DNA of 64,000 nucleotides from Flammula alnicola (taxonomy: Eukaryota; Basidiomycota; Agaricomycetes; Agaricales; Strophariaceae), in NCBI GenBank assembly GCA_015499995.1, contig JADNRV010000040.1:248001-312000 (forward strand), in the 5' to 3' direction. The notes beneath the pieces are model-generated. The model was not told the origin of the DNA and ran no database searches. It was given only the letters and a program-made list of their open reading frames with translations. Below are positions 22,506 through 34,911 of the stretch, piece after piece. The translations under genes and the position numbers were made by a program. Positions within the stretch are counted from its first letter, which is position 1, and each line of letters opens with the position of its first letter.

Positions 22506-25500
22506 GATAGAAGATGAAAGAGTAGAGCGCTGGCGAGATGCCCGCCAGCGACAAGGGTGCTTGGGTTATTGAGAGACAGAAAAGTCGACGATAGAGCAGA
22601 TGTATTTAATCATGGCGAATTGGTGGTAGATGAGGAGGAGGGATGTTGACCAGAGTTGACAGGCCCGATCTTCCTTATACCCGCACAGACCATCTAAATA
22701 ACAAATGCACAGCCAAATACTACCATACACCATGCCACCCAGATCGGTGCGATCTCATCCATCCCATCCATCCATCCATCCAGCTCTCCTCCTCTCTTCA
22801 AGTAAGAAAAATTGGCATCCTATACCATGAGGATTATGCGAGGACTATCATAATTGCCTCATCGGACTTTATCGGTCAATGCCCTGTATTTATAAATTGG
22901 CCTCTTTTTTGTCTCGTAAACACTGGCCAGTAAACACCCATCCATTTCTTCCAACCCTTCCCCCAGTTGCCCCAGTCGCCATTTTGAAAAGGGACTTTGC
23001 TCCCCACGACTGAGTTTATATTCAAGATTTGGGTGCAAAATAGCTTCTGGCTGCTTCCATCAATTGCCGTTTTGCGGGCTTTTCGCCAGAGGATGGGACT
23101 TTACTGGCGAGCTGCGCGCTGTGTTACTCTGGCCTCATGTCGCTCTAGTTCCCCGTCAACAATCTCCTCTGGTATCTATCTGAGAATACTATCCCATTGG
23201 AAATATCCTTTTCCCCTTTTCCCACTTCCTTCTATGGCCTCTTATACTGCTGTCGTTCTGCCTCATTTTTGGCAAATGGACCCGAGAACGCTGCCTTTCT
23301 AGTCCAATTCTCCGTCCAACTTCCATTTACTACTCAATCAGACTGATGTCTGGCATCGCCTTGTTATCACTCCGATGCTAACCCTTCTCTCCTGTCTGTG
23401 TGATGTAAGTATATGAGAAGAAAAAAACCATAGCCGCATCGCCACGAGTCCCTTCTCCCGCGAACCCTACCTGATCATCCTCATCGAAAGCTAGTTGTTT
23501 GCATGCCTCCCTCTCCAGGCCCCTCTCCAATACCAACACCGCCTGCTCTCGCCTCTCGAGCATCCTGCTGACCTCCCTGATCCGATGACAAGGCTCACCA
23601 GGGCTGTGCCAGGTGTTCGGTGAGGGATTTTCGCTGATCTATGCCCTTTCTTCCCAGCTCGCAAGGGACACTCCCGTTTTCCCTCCCTTGTCACGGTCAT
23701 AAAATCCAACTTGCGCCACTCACTCTCCCCAGCCCACGATCTTTTTTGCCTTATTATCATCTATCGTATCAACTACTTATATCACGTTCACATGGCCGCT
23801 GCCATCCAGACTGCTTCTCGATTCCATCGCACACTTCTCTTGTTTTTATTTGCATATTCTGTCACGGGCCACGACGCCGTTGCAATTTGAATTCCGCCAA
23901 AAAGCGCCCTCGAAACGGTCTGCGTGTGCGACCGATCTCCTCCATCATTGCATCCGGCTTTTCCGGGTCGTTCTCTTCACCGATAAAGATAGCATGGATT
24001 GTACATAGAGTATAAATATATGTAGCTAGACGCCGTTTGAATTGTATATTGTCCTGACATCATCAACGCTTTACATATTCGAATGTCATACGATGTCATG
24101 CCATGTCTCTTTAGCATGGTTCACAAGTGGTGATGATCGTGGCGATTGTAAAGAACCAGGAAACAGAGCAAGATTTCAGAGCACTGTGGCAAACACAAGT
24201 GACTGACGTCTGTGATTAATGAAACAAGGGACTCCCGCCGGCTCGAGGATCCTGTTACTTCCGTTCCAAGAAAAGATCGCGATCCCTGCCTACATCACGG
24301 AGAAAGGTTCTACAGCAGGCAAACCTCCGCGAGAAGCCCACGGGAGATGGGGAAACTAAAATAGGCAAAACAAGGAGATCAGTACCACGACAAGACGTAT
24401 GTCGTCGCCACTGACATGGTTATGACCATAGCCATGGTGTGCAGCCAGATTGTCGCCAAATGGGTGCAAGAGGTACTTGTTGTAGCGATTGCAGATATAA
24501 ATAATAGCACATACACATGAACAGCTGTTTCCCCGTCGGACTTCGGTGCATAATAACTGCCCCTGCCCCACATCTGCTGCATGGATTTAACGGGGATCAG
24601 TGGGGATCAGGACAGGGCATGCCTCTGTGCATGGATAAAAGGCGATTTGTATTTCCTGATAGCAAGTCGAATATGCATACAGAATGATCACACCCCAGCG
24701 TGTTTCCATTATATCTTTGTCTTTGTGCGTGCTCACCGGCGGACACGTTGTTCACATATGTAGGTAGTCCTGTACACGATAACGAATCACGATAACGGCT
24801 TTATACACACCTTCATCTGCAATGTGGAGCCAGCTGAATGTATGAACGTGCCCGGTAGGATCATCGACCGTGACATTTCCTAGTACAGTAGGTCCTTCAG
24901 GATTCTTCGCCGATATCGATGACTTCACATACAATCTAACGGATGTAATAAGATGCAATAGCTTGCAAGAAGTCGCACAGTAAAATGACCGGAGAAGTTG
25001 CCCAATTGCAAAAGGGAACTTCGAACGTTCATGGCCCAAGGCAGGTGATGTGCAACTGAATTGGTCCACAGCCTCAGCGAGCAGACTGTGGCACAAAGCT
25101 GTAGGGGTACTTTTTGTCCAGCTGATCAGGCCTAGGTGCATCTTTGAGTTTCTCCTTCGAAGATCCGTAACACCGTAGATAAGAGAAAGCACCAGTGAGA
25201 ATTATTGGCTGGATTCGAATCTAGTACCAATGATTCTCCAACTCGGTGCCAAGAGTGTGGCGCACAACATCGTCAAGATGAGATGACGTCAACATCGCTG
25301 GTTGTGATGGCGGGTCGCAGCAACGAGATAAGCCTCATCCAGCGCTATAATTGACACAGGCGCATCTTGTTATCGTTTCAGCCTGGTCCACAACTATTCT
25401 TGCCCATGAAGCATTCAAGACCGAGGGGTCTTGGCGCGCTATTTATTATCCTAGCTTTGCAATTGTTGAAAACACACCTCAACTCATCCCCCTGGTATCA

Positions 25501-25637
25501 ATGACTAATATTTGGCAGTGGAAAGAACACATCAAAACAGAAAACATAGAGGACGAAAGATAAACCCAATGTACAGATTTTAGAATGGCTATTTCAGGTT
25601 GGATCAATTTTTACTCAGCTTTACTCATACACGTCCG
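22506..25637. other. Three-kilobase intergenic region, no well-supported gene
   Basis: Holds the promoter of the copper-fist gene, a CATC microsatellite at 22757-22782, a 32-codon ORF at about 23792 whose N-terminus looks like a signal peptide (RFHRTLLLFLFAYSV) but stops at once, and a 146-codon minus-strand frame at 24752-25192 with a plausible segment (GNVTVDDPTGHVHTFSW) yet no family and no splice support. None is confident enough to call. Confidence 0.5.
22757..22782. repeat. CATC microsatellite
   Basis: About six CATC units with one CATCC interruption, roughly 250 bp upstream of the copper-fist start codon. Confidence 0.8.
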
Positions 25638-27285
25638 CTATTCCTCGCCGTACTTCTCAACCCAGCCACGATGGAACCGCTCGAGCTTGCCTACGTACTC
25701 GTCTACGCCAGGGCACAGGCACGTCAGGCGGTAATGCCACTCGCCCTCCTTCTGTCCGAACCCGCTGCCCGGCACGACGCAGATGCCCGTCTCGTCGAGC
25801 AGCGCCAAGGAGTAGAACGCGTCCGGCTCTTTGCCCGCGGCGAGCGCGGCATCTCGCGCCTTCTTCGAGAGCTTGATCTGGGGATACAGATACAGAGCCC
25901 CAGGGGAGTCGACGCACGACACGCCCGGCAGTGCATTCAGCCGCGAGGCCATGGCCTGCGTGCGGTCCGCAAGCGCGGCGTGGATCGTGTCCGTCTCTTT
26001 CTTCCATAGCTCGTGGCTTTCCTGGCCAGGTTTCGGCGGGCGCACCATCGAGTCGAGGGCGATTTGGCCGGAGAGGGGTGGGCAGAGGCCGACGGAGACC
26101 ATTTTGTAGAGCAGAGCGATGACTTCGTCCGAGAAGTTCGTGCACTCGAAATAACCTCCGCGCCGGCCGCATTCGCCCGAGACGCCCTTGGATATGGAGT
26201 GGAAGGACACGAGAGGAATGGGTGATTGTAGTTTGGACACGACCTTCTTGAACGAGGTGAAGGGGTGTGTTTCCCGACGGTGCAAGTTGTTCTGGTATAC
26301 TTCATCGGCCATGAGGACGAGAGAGTACTTCTCGCAGAGCTCTACGAGCTTCTCCTGTATCGCCTCGTCAAGAAGGGCACCGGTTGGGTTTCCGGGGTTG
26401 ATGATCACCAGTCCTTTGGCAATGACGCCCTCTTTGTGGGCCTTCTCGAGCGCCTCCTCGATGGATTCCACGGATGTCGACCATCCGGATGCCTCGTCGA
26501 GATGATAAGGTATTGGCAGACCCTGGTGTTGAGCAAGAGAAGCAGTGTATAGGGGGTATTGGGGAATAGGAATGAGGATCCCAGCTTTTGGAGATGAGAT
26601 GAGCATGTTGATCAGAAGTGAAACACCGGCGGAGGCGCCGCCAGTCAGAAAGATGTGGTTAGGGTCAGATGGATATCCATCGCGCTCTGAATGCACCATT
26701 AGCTTGCGGATCTGTAAAGGTAAGAAGACGAGACGCGACGCACCTTCGATGAACTTTGCGACATTCCGGCGAATGAACGGGACACCTTGGCTGTGCGAGT
26801 ACGCACCGATCGAGCCAATCTCAGTAGAGAGCTCCTTCGCGCGTTCGACCACGTCTGCCGGGAATACGTTTGGTGCGAGGGTAGCCAATTCCGGCCATTC
26901 CATGAGGGCAGCGACCTGGCATGGAGGATCAGAGTGAGAGGGTAGGTGAAGTGAGTCATAATGCCATGCATACCTGGCGAGTGAAGGTGATAGGCGGCTG
27001 ATCCAATCCTTTCTGCTGTGGATTTCCGATGTTGGACGAGATGACCTTATCGAACGGGAGGCCGTGGTCGTCCTCCTTGAGCTTATCTCTAAGCCCCTCT
27101 GCCTTAATGGCGAGCTCGCCGCGGACGGCATATTCGACCTTTTGAAAGGTGGGATTGAGAGAGTCAACGGTGAGTGGGCGCATTGGTGAGCGAGAATGAA
27201 AGCGGATGTTGGAGAAAGTGGGGTTGACTATCGATATGGGTTGGCGACGAGACGAAAGCCGTAAGGCTGGGGCCAGGGAGACCAT
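25638..27285 (-). CDS. ALT1: Alanine aminotransferase
   Basis: PLP enzyme interconverting alanine plus 2-oxoglutarate with pyruvate plus glutamate. Exons 27285-26974, 26915-26744 and 26686-25638 (introns 58 and 57 bp) give 510 residues. The first 35 residues are rich in Arg/Ser and lack acids (LRLSSRRQPISI, RFHSRSPMRP), a mitochondrial presequence; an internal methionine at SPMRPL could give a cytosolic form. Family signatures in order: NIGNPQQKGLDQPPITF, GAYSHSQGV, IFLTGGASAGV, PIPQYPLY, NPGNPTGA, LMADEVYQNN, and the PLP lysine in SISKGVSGECGRRGGY, followed by the C-terminal GICVVPGSGFGQ. GC content of the last exon is higher than the neighbours, with strong third-position bias typical of high expression. 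The second splice acceptor was set by the family sequence FIE-ERDGYPSDP. Confidence 0.96.
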
Positions 27286-28127
27286 ATAAACAATCCCTCA
27301 GACACGTGCAGCTGGATTCTGGGCAACACTCGTCAAATTCCAGAGTCTGCTTATCTTCGCCGATGGCGGTCCTTTGTAACAAAAGTGAAGGAGTGGCTAC
27401 AGGGTGGCTTGCAGACGAGAGATAGAAGGATGAGAGTCTTATAGACCTTTTCTTGCTGTGAAGCACTGAGGATGCGATGCTCTGTATACTTAGTCTCACT
27501 CGAAATTTTAATTTTGGAACCGGTCCGGCATTTCTTCCTTGCTGCTTCCCCGCATTGAGTCATTCTCGGACATACATCGGTGGATACTAATAGAACCGAA
27601 TTTGAAGTACTACATAATCCATATTCAAAGCAAATTCAAAGTGATATCCATGAAAGTTTATTTTCTGAATCCAAGGAGAGGAATTGTTGTGATTGTCATC
27701 AATGAAATCGATCAAGCGGCGTGCAGGATACGTGTGCAGTGAACGCAGTTAAAAGAGTGTTCTGGAACGTACTGGCGCAATTTTAGCTGTACTTCGAATC
27801 CTTCAGGGTATCACAACTCTTGCAGTTGCATTAATTGCTCACTGCGAGCAAAATACGACTTCCTGCCAGCACAGCCTGGCAGAGTCCGGACAATGCTGAA
27901 GAATCACGCTGTAAAGTAAGCACAGATTTTATCAACCGAACACCTCAAATGAATTCGCAATAATTTTGCTACGAACGAATTCCTCGGTTGTGCGTCCGGG
28001 ATATTACACATCTTCTATTTGTTCCAAATCCTTTAGCCATCGGCATAAAGCAGAGCCAAACAACGCCTTTCAAATTTTTGTGAACCCTTGTGCAACAAGA
28101 GGAACTTTTAAACAGAAAAACGTCTCC
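27286..28127. promoter_or_regulatory. Divergent promoter region between ALT1 and RRP9
   Basis: The two genes are transcribed away from this 842 bp stretch. No canonical TATA box stands out at either side; the RRP9 side contains AT-rich leader sequence. Frames inside it are antisense or upstream shadows. Confidence 0.5.
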
Positions 28128-30195
28128 ATGCCCGACTCCTTCTTCTCAGCCCCATCTAAAAAGAGAAAGCGCATCAACTCCAACGCGCACTCAGACGCCC
28201 GTAATGTCACCAAGAAGTTTGCTCGCAAGCCCACAACGGCTCACGATGGCAAGAAGCAAGGCTCCATGAAAGTGAATGGCAATCTCAAGGGAAAGAAGGG
28301 TCGTGCGGATGAAGAGTTGTCAGACCAGACCGATGAAGAGGGCGCTGTTGACGATATGGATTTACGGGCGGACGATGTTGGCGTGGGTGATAGTGATGAC
28401 GAAGACGAGAATGAAACACCGGCCGAGAAGCGTTTGCGGCTCGCGCAACTGTATCTAGAGAGTGTAAAAGTGGGGCTGGGTAGGTATTTTATTATTTGTA
28501 AGTCGTTAATTGCTAACTCTCTTGTAGCGGACGGCGAATTTGACGCCGCAGAGATTGACAAGGAGCTCATCTCTGCGAGACTAAAACAGGATGTTTTGGA
28601 GCACTCTGGAAAAGTACACCTGTTCATTGCCGATTCAGTATGTTGTACCTCTCTCCTGGTGTACTTTTTATGACGACTTCTGTTTTTTTTTTTTGTTAGT
28701 TTGACTTCACTCAGCCACCCACATCCGTACTTCGCACTCGTGGACATCGCTTCTCCGTCACCTCCGCAGTAGCCTCAGAATCCGGAAACCATCTATTTAC
28801 ATCTGGAAAGGAAGGACACATCATCAAATGGGACTTGGCTACCGGCAAGAAAGTTGCGACTTTTTATAAAGTTCGACCTTCCACCACGGATAGGAAAGGG
28901 AAAGGAAAGGCCGTACTGGACCCCGATATTAAAGGCCACACGGACGAGGTTCTCTCCATAGCTCTGAGTGGAGATGGTAAATTACTGGCGAGTGCTGGCC
29001 GTGATAGAAGATTGTGCGTATGGGACACGGAAAAGGGGGAATGGGTGAAAACATTTGCGGGACCCTTGGGACACAAGGACGCGATCGTGGTAATTATCTT
29101 ATCTCAGTCTTTTTTTCTGTGCTAGTAATGACGTTCACTTTACAGGGTGTTGCATTCCGCAAAGGGACAAACCAACTATACTCCGGATCATTCGATCGTA
29201 CATTGAAAGTCTACGACCTTTCCCCTTCAGTAATGGGCTACGTGGAAACTTTGTTCGGGCACCAAGACCACGTCCTGTCTCTTGATGCGCTGAGAGGCGA
29301 AACTTGTGTCAGCGTCGGCGGTCGTGACAAAACAGTACGGTATTGGAAGATTGTGGACGAGACACAATTGGTGTTCCGTGGTGGCGGTCGCAGTCGAGTT
29401 CGCGAAGTCTTGGAGGGTGGTCTGAAAGGAGACGACGAGGGTGACGATGTGGATGCCGATGGTACGCAGCTAATGCCCAAAGCCAAGGGCAAGGAACGGG
29501 AAGAGAAAAAATTCATTGAAGGAAGCATTGAATGTGTCGCCATGATTGACGAGACGACGTTCATCAGTGGAGGTGACAGCGGGTGGGTTCTTTTACGATG
29601 CTAGAAGGCGTCAAATGTAATGTTGACGTTGACTAACAGGTCAATATGCTTGTGGAACACCCTCAAGAAAAAGCCGATTTTCACACAGGCGCTTGCCCAT
29701 GGTTTCAACGAAGTGCTCTCCGAATCAGAAGGCGTCATCAAAACTCCAAGATGGATCACCGCGCTAGCGAGCTTGCGGTATACAGACCTCATTGTATCTG
29801 GTACGTTGCTCTCCACCGTCTCTGTACTGTCGTTTCTCACTCCGTATTTTTCAGGGTCTTGGGAAGGCGATATTCGAATGTGGAAGCTAGATCCCAAGCT
29901 TAAATCATTCAGCCTTGTCGGAAAGATCGTAGCGCCAGGCGTCGTAAACTCTCTGCAGCTGCTCACACCACCAAAAGGTTTCGTCGAGACCGCCTCATGG
30001 GCGACGCAATCGAACTCGGCATCGGACACTACGACGACGAAGCCCGCGAAGTGGAAAGAACTCGCTGTGAGTCCTTTCCTTTTGGTGGCCGGTCTAGGTC
30101 AAGAACACAGGCTAGGAAGGTGGTTGAGTGTGAAGGAAGGAGGTGCCAGCAATAGTGCGATGGTTGTAGCCTTCTCACCCCGGACGTTAGCTTGA
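28128..30195 (+). CDS. RRP9: U3 snoRNP WD40 protein RRP9 (U3-55K)
   Basis: Component of the U3 small nucleolar RNP needed for early pre-rRNA cleavage in the nucleolus. Six exons (28128-28479, 28528-28637, 28700-29089, 29146-29582, 29640-29800, 29855-30195) give 596 residues. N-terminus: basic stretch SKKRKRIN, KKFARKP, then an acidic run and the conserved helix ETPAEKRLRLAQLYLESVK plus AEIDKELISARLKQD. The WD40 propeller starts with GHRFSVTSAV and includes FTSGKEGHIIKWDL, GHTDEVLSIALSGDG, ASAGRDRRLCVWD, YSGSFDRTLKVYDL, GHQDHVLSLDAL, VSVGGRDKTVRYWKI, FISGGDSGSICLWN and GSWEGDIRMWKL. A charged insert (GDDEGDDVDADG, KAKGKEREEKK) sits between blades. All splice phases fit; start chosen as the first ATG of the continuous frame after upstream stops. 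Confidence 0.94.
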
Positions 30196-30213
30196 TTTTT
30201 CACCATGGTCATG

Positions 30214-30486
30214 TCAACGATTCTTTTTACCCCAATTGCTATGCCTCAGGAACGTCTTTGCTGTGTGTTCATCCTTGACAAGCTCCTCTCCTTTCACGTT
30301 CATTTTTGTGCGGCTTGAGATCTCGTCCAGCGGTGAGTGATATTCTGCTATAGTTTGGATCTTGGCCGGCACTCCGCCGAGGCCGACATACTAGCAGCGC
30401 TCACCTTTGGACAACCAAGCTCTAGGCTCCAGATCTGCCGAGCTGAATAATGCCTGGTCTGTCGTAAAACGACCACTCTTTACGAC
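30214..30486 (-). pseudogene. 3' fragment of an unrecognised spliced gene
   Basis: Reading minus, an acceptor at 30487 opens VVKSGRFTTDQALFSS, a GTGAGC donor follows WLSK, and after a 55-60 bp intron ending CTATAG the frame continues AEYHSPLDEISSRTK and KGEELVKDEHTAKTFLRH to a TGA at 30214. The intron-exon pattern says this was a gene, but no upstream exons are visible. A second, more decayed copy lies at 34.6-34.8 kb on the same strand. It ends 19 bp from the RRP9 stop, tail to tail. The function is unknown to me; it could also be the last exons of a real gene whose 5' part I cannot see. Confidence 0.5.
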
Positions 30487-30779
30487 CTGTGGATTGGCGA
30501 TGAGGCAGAGCAAGCGAAGTCAGGCCCAAGACAGATATATTCTGTCCACACTAGTACTCAGTACTCAACCTTTACCAGGGTCCTTAATAACTCAAGCATC
30601 TAACATAACAGACCTGTGATCACGATTGCGTTGCAAACCAGATAGCAAGTAGATAGACCGAACTAAATAAGCCCTATATACATGTACATTAGTCCTTTGA
30701 AATTCCCTCGAATCCGAATAAGATCGGCTGGCTGGAATTCTCCAATTCTCCACGGTGCGCAGGTAAAATGATGATTTTA

Positions 30780-32080
30780 TCATGCAATGGTGCATCCGTC
30801 CTCGCTCATTCCGTCGAGACCAGGAGGGAGAGGACCCATGAGTTCGGATGGAGGCGAGCCATATGTTTGCATCTGAGGATGTGTGATGAGCACTTAGTAT
30901 TCTCGCACATCGTCTAAAAGGCAGAGTCAACATACTTCGCTCATGAGCTCTACGACCTGTTTATTATCCTCCGCGTTGGCGTCGCTGTAGCTGGTTTTCT
31001 CAAAGACGACGAGGATCTTCTTCACACACACCAGTTGGCTTTCGTACCGCGTCCTATCTTCGGCAGAGATGGGAGCTGGAGGCTTCTCCAGATAAGATGG
31101 GAACTGCATGCGAGAAATCAGTTAGATTGATTAAAGGATTGAGAGAGGGGGGCTCGTACGCCGTCAGCTAGCTCCTTCAGAGGCTCGTACAACACGTCTT
31201 TGCTCATCAGTTGTCCCATCATGTTTTCTAGGAACCCCGCAAGCTCTGTCTCGTCGTCACCTCCTTCACCCAGCCCAAGATCGCCCAACGATTGCAGTAG
31301 CGCCTCGAGCGACTCGGGGTTCGCTGCAGAACCTGCACCCGACGCTCCAGAAGCACCCTAGAAATGAAAATTAGGTAAATCCGAGAGCTTATCTTGCGAG
31401 AAGGCACTCACCTTGATTTTGGACTCGCTCTCTTTCAGCTTATCCATCGCCTGCTTGATCTTGTCCTGGAACCCACCGGTGCCCGCACCCGCGTCTGCCT
31501 CTTTTGCCTTTGCAGAAGGCTCCGTCTCGCCGAGTGCCTCGAGCCCGCCGTCTCCGAGGTTGCCGTCCATGCCCTCGACGAGCATCGCCTCCCACGCAGC
31601 CTTGAATGCCCGAGCGCGTTCGTCCTCCGTCACCTCACCCTCAGCTGCATCCCCCTGCGCACTCCCAGCGGCCTCGTCCGCGATCTCACGCATGAGGCTC
31701 TCCATCCCCCGCGCCAGCTCCTTCGTGAACTCGGACGACAATGCATCTTCGTCGGCCTCGTCTGCGGTGGCGAGATAGCTGCCCGATCCTGGTATTGATG
31801 TCGGCGGCGCATCGACGCGGGTGTTGGTGCGCGGTCGGCCGAAGGTCGTCGTCGTCGAGGCTGCTGATGGAGGTGGCGGTGGTGGAGATGCTACTGGAGA
31901 CAAGGGCGATTGTATTGGGGCGCCTTTTTGGCCTGGAGTGAATTGGGACAAGACATCTGGGGGAAGAATGGATGTTAGTCATTGGTCCTTTTCTTTGAAT
32001 GAGAATGGCGAACCATCCAGATCGTCGAGGTCATCTTCTGGATCTGTATTCAACTTCTCGATGGTCGGTTTCGTAGACAT
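30780..32080 (-). CDS. PEX19: Peroxin PEX19, farnesylated import receptor for peroxisomal membrane proteins
   Basis: Cytosolic chaperone that binds newly made peroxisomal membrane proteins and docks on PEX3. Exons 32080-32014, 31956-31412, 31357-31160, 31103-30936 and 30872-30780 give 356 residues. Features: acidic N-terminal PEX3-binding segment with EDDLDDLDD; a proline/serine linker; the helical core DALSSEFTKELARGMESLM with EDERARAFKAAWEAMLVEGM; then ENMMGQLMSKDVLYEPLKEL and FPSYLEKPPAPISAEDR, the substrate-binding domain; and the C-terminal CaaX box CTIA, the expected farnesylation site. The first donor is GTTCGC, weaker than the neighbours, but it is required by frame. Length matches the family. 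Confidence 0.95.
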
Positions 32081-32490
32081 CCTTTGAGGTGAAGGAGATT
32101 CAATAGATCCAGTAACGCAAGAATATGAATTATCCAAAGATTTGTTATGGCACAGGACGATTCAGTCTTCAGAGCAATGTGGAGAAAATTGAGCCCCTGA
32201 TAGTTGGCTTGGAGAGGAGAAAAACCCGGTCCGGTTATGTTTGAATGTATGATGTACTTAGTCCGCTCTACATGTGATAAATTAGTACATAAAGTGTACA
32301 ATTTGTCTATGAGTACCACAGAGCAGTACGGACCTCTGTTATATGTACCCACTAGCGAGGACAGGTATTTTGCTGTTCGATGAACAGTGCAAAGTCGTGA
32401 GGTCGGGTTGGCCGAAGTTGCCGTCGTCGATGGGGCTAAGTCATCAGTAAATTGTGGAAATTTGTGTAACGCCTTATAAGGGGAATATCA

Positions 32491-32539
32491 GTGCTGCCAT
32501 ATCATGTCACCGGTATAATTTCCAATCATATGGCAGCAC
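32491..32539. repeat. Inverted repeat, 12-bp arms with 25-bp loop
   Basis: GTGCTGCCATAT at 32491 and its exact complement ATATGGCAGCAC ending at 32539. Could be a small cruciform or the relic of a foldback element; it lies about 410 bp upstream of PEX19. Confidence 0.6.
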
Positions 32540-34599
32540 CCGTTACAATGGCAATACGTCAGCACCCCTCCTTAATATCTTTGCCGCCATTTTGCTGCCG
32601 TTCCGGTAGCAATGTGTCATTGCTGTAAGGGTGAGACAACATTTCAAGGCCTTGTATTGCTAGGTATTTCTGAGTAGCATTTGTAATGACAATGTAACTA
32701 TTCCATCGGTTTGATATAGCTTGCGTCGCTTCGAGAATATGGTTCAAATCTGATTTATTTCAATACTACTAATACAGTACTGGAAAGTAGACGCTACAGA
32801 ACAGACACTGCCACGAATGTGATCAGAGCGGTAAATAAGAAAGTGAGACTTCGACAACGTACCAAAGGTGCACCCAAATTCCAGCATCAACATACGACAA
32901 GCTTGTACTTGAAGATGACTCGATGACATGGCAGCGCGTGGCTCAAGCACAAAGGTGACGAGCTTGCTAGAAACTCGGAAGCTCTAAAATAAACAAGGGT
33001 TAGTGAAGGAGACAACGATGATCCAAGAACAAACATACCAATTGCTCAAACGAGGCAAGTTGCAATGATTCCGATGACGTGAAACAAACCGAAGAGCTGC
33101 TGACTGCGGCAATCTAGTGGCAATGAATGGAAGAGATGTACGCCCGTCAGCACCATCTCTACCATCCATGAACCAAACCAATGTCGGAGTTGGGCTTGGG
33201 GCGCTCGTCAGCGTCACAAGCCCAACAACGACATGGGAGGAAAGACGGGCTCGATCAGGAGTTCTCTGGTTCTTTTCCTATAGATTTTCGCATCCTAGAG
33301 GGAGTGACCTTGGGGGAGAGCAGCAGCAGGCCGAGGTAGGGGAGTGAGGACATATTGGTGGGAGGGAAAGATGCAAGCAACGAAGTTCAACTTACATCAA
33401 TTCCCTTTTCCGACCGTTGAATGTTCACGTGATCTCCGGTTTAACGCGTTCCGTTCTGTTCCGACGCCGATGTGCCTGGTTCCCTGAACAATTCTCTCCG
33501 ACTCCGATTCTTAAGTCCGCGACTCAACAGTCAGTAATGTCCAGTAACCTACTCCAAGCACTGCCGCCTGGCTCTGCAATAGAATAAGGCAGAAGCATGA
33601 TGCTCGGGTTGACTTCATATCCGCTGGCAGTCGTGAGTTTACAGACTTACAGGGAGAAATAGTTCTGACCTCACTGAGGCTCACTCGGAGCGCGACTCGG
33701 ATGTCTAGTCCATAAATGGATCGCCGAAGGCTTTCTTCAAGTTGGCGAGATTCAAAGAGATTATACCCAACCTGAAATACTGATTAGCAAGTCGCAATCC
33801 TCTGGCAATTACGAAAACTTCATTATAAATTTTAATCATACTGACGAGCATTTACATGACCCCCGAAATGCTGGTACTACTTTTGCAACTGAGTATAATT
33901 AATGTCTAATAATGATCACTCACTCATAACCTTCATATCATTCTGAGAGAGGCAATATATTGATCTATAAGATTTACATGAGCTTATAAAAATCTGACCA
34001 GAATATTACATTCCGATAACGTCTCGACCATATCGGCAACCAAGATATAATGCCATATCTGGTGTTGTCATCAGTCGCAACACTGCCACCGGGTTGTCGG
34101 AGCCACAACCGCATACCAACTTTTCCACGATTTACTGATGAAATTGCCGAATGTGCGTCTACGCCCAACTTCCTCATAATAATATGCCATCCTCTCCTCC
34201 GCCGCCTATCGATTTGGTTGTAGAAGAAGTGCCATGCAGTTCTTCTTTTCGAATGATGCATGATTTACCAACAACCGCGTGATGGTTGTACTTAGTGTTC
34301 TCCCCTCGCACCTCTTATTACGTATCCGCAGACCTGCGGGGGCGCTCGCTTCGCCATCCTAATAGCGTGTGACACTGAATTTTTGTGGGCCTCTGAACAC
34401 CAAAGAAAGAGAAAATCCTAGAATTTTTTAGGATACGTTGATACAATACATGAAAACCTATCCAATCCCAAGATTTCAAAGGAAGAGGGGCAATAACGAT
34501 TGAGATATAACGCACGCAACATGGGCTGAAAATGGGCACTTTTTGCATCGGAAAGTTTGGCTTTGTTTGTCCGGGCCTCCAGCCCTTAGAGAATGATTG

Positions 34600-34815
34600 C
34601 GAGCGCAGCGAGCAATCACGGCCATGTCAATGCCCACCTTCACATAAATCATTTGTTAGGTGTCGAGAACGTTTTTTGCGGTGTGTTCATCGTTTAGGTG
34701 GTCCTCTCTTTCATGTTGATCTCTCCAATCTTTAAACAGCCTGATATTTCATCCAGCGGCGGCTGACATTCTTTTAAGATCGTTTGAATCTGGGCAGCCA
34801 CTGCACTCTACGGAC
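34600..34815 (-). pseudogene. Second, decayed copy of the 30.2-kb gene fragment
   Basis: Minus-strand reading gives PPLDEIS (34760 region), then after frame slips LNDEHTAKNVLDT, matching SPLDEIS and KDEHTAKTFLRH of the copy at 30214. Similarity continues into the sequence that is an intron in the other copy (CAGATTCAAACGAT against AAGATCCAAACTAT), so the two are related at the DNA level, not just by protein motif. Frameshifts make this copy non-functional. It lies just upstream of the 34912 gene and may form part of its promoter. Confidence 0.5.
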
Positions 34816-34911
34816 CATTTATTGAACTGACAGTGCTCGGCTTCAGACATCAAGCATCTCCCGAGTTTTAACACCCCTCCACCACAGTATCTATACCGGA
34901 GAATAATCTCC

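Larger units (their letters stand above)
32081..34911. other. Intergenic region with relics
   Basis: No intact gene is supported. It contains a 12-bp perfect inverted pair (32491-32539), a diverged gene fragment near 34.6-34.8 kb, and AT-rich spacer. Minus-strand frames at 32559-32747 and 32744-32950 and a plus-strand frame at 33117-33347 have no recognisable content. Confidence 0.5.

Noticed and set aside
23641..24015. 124-codon plus-strand frame and a 32-codon signal-peptide-like ORF inside it
   Set aside because: The short ORF stops after the hydrophobic stretch and the longer frame has no recognisable sequence.
25599..26552. Several open frames antisense to the alanine aminotransferase
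   Set aside because: High GC and strong third-position bias of the real gene keep other frames open; no motifs.
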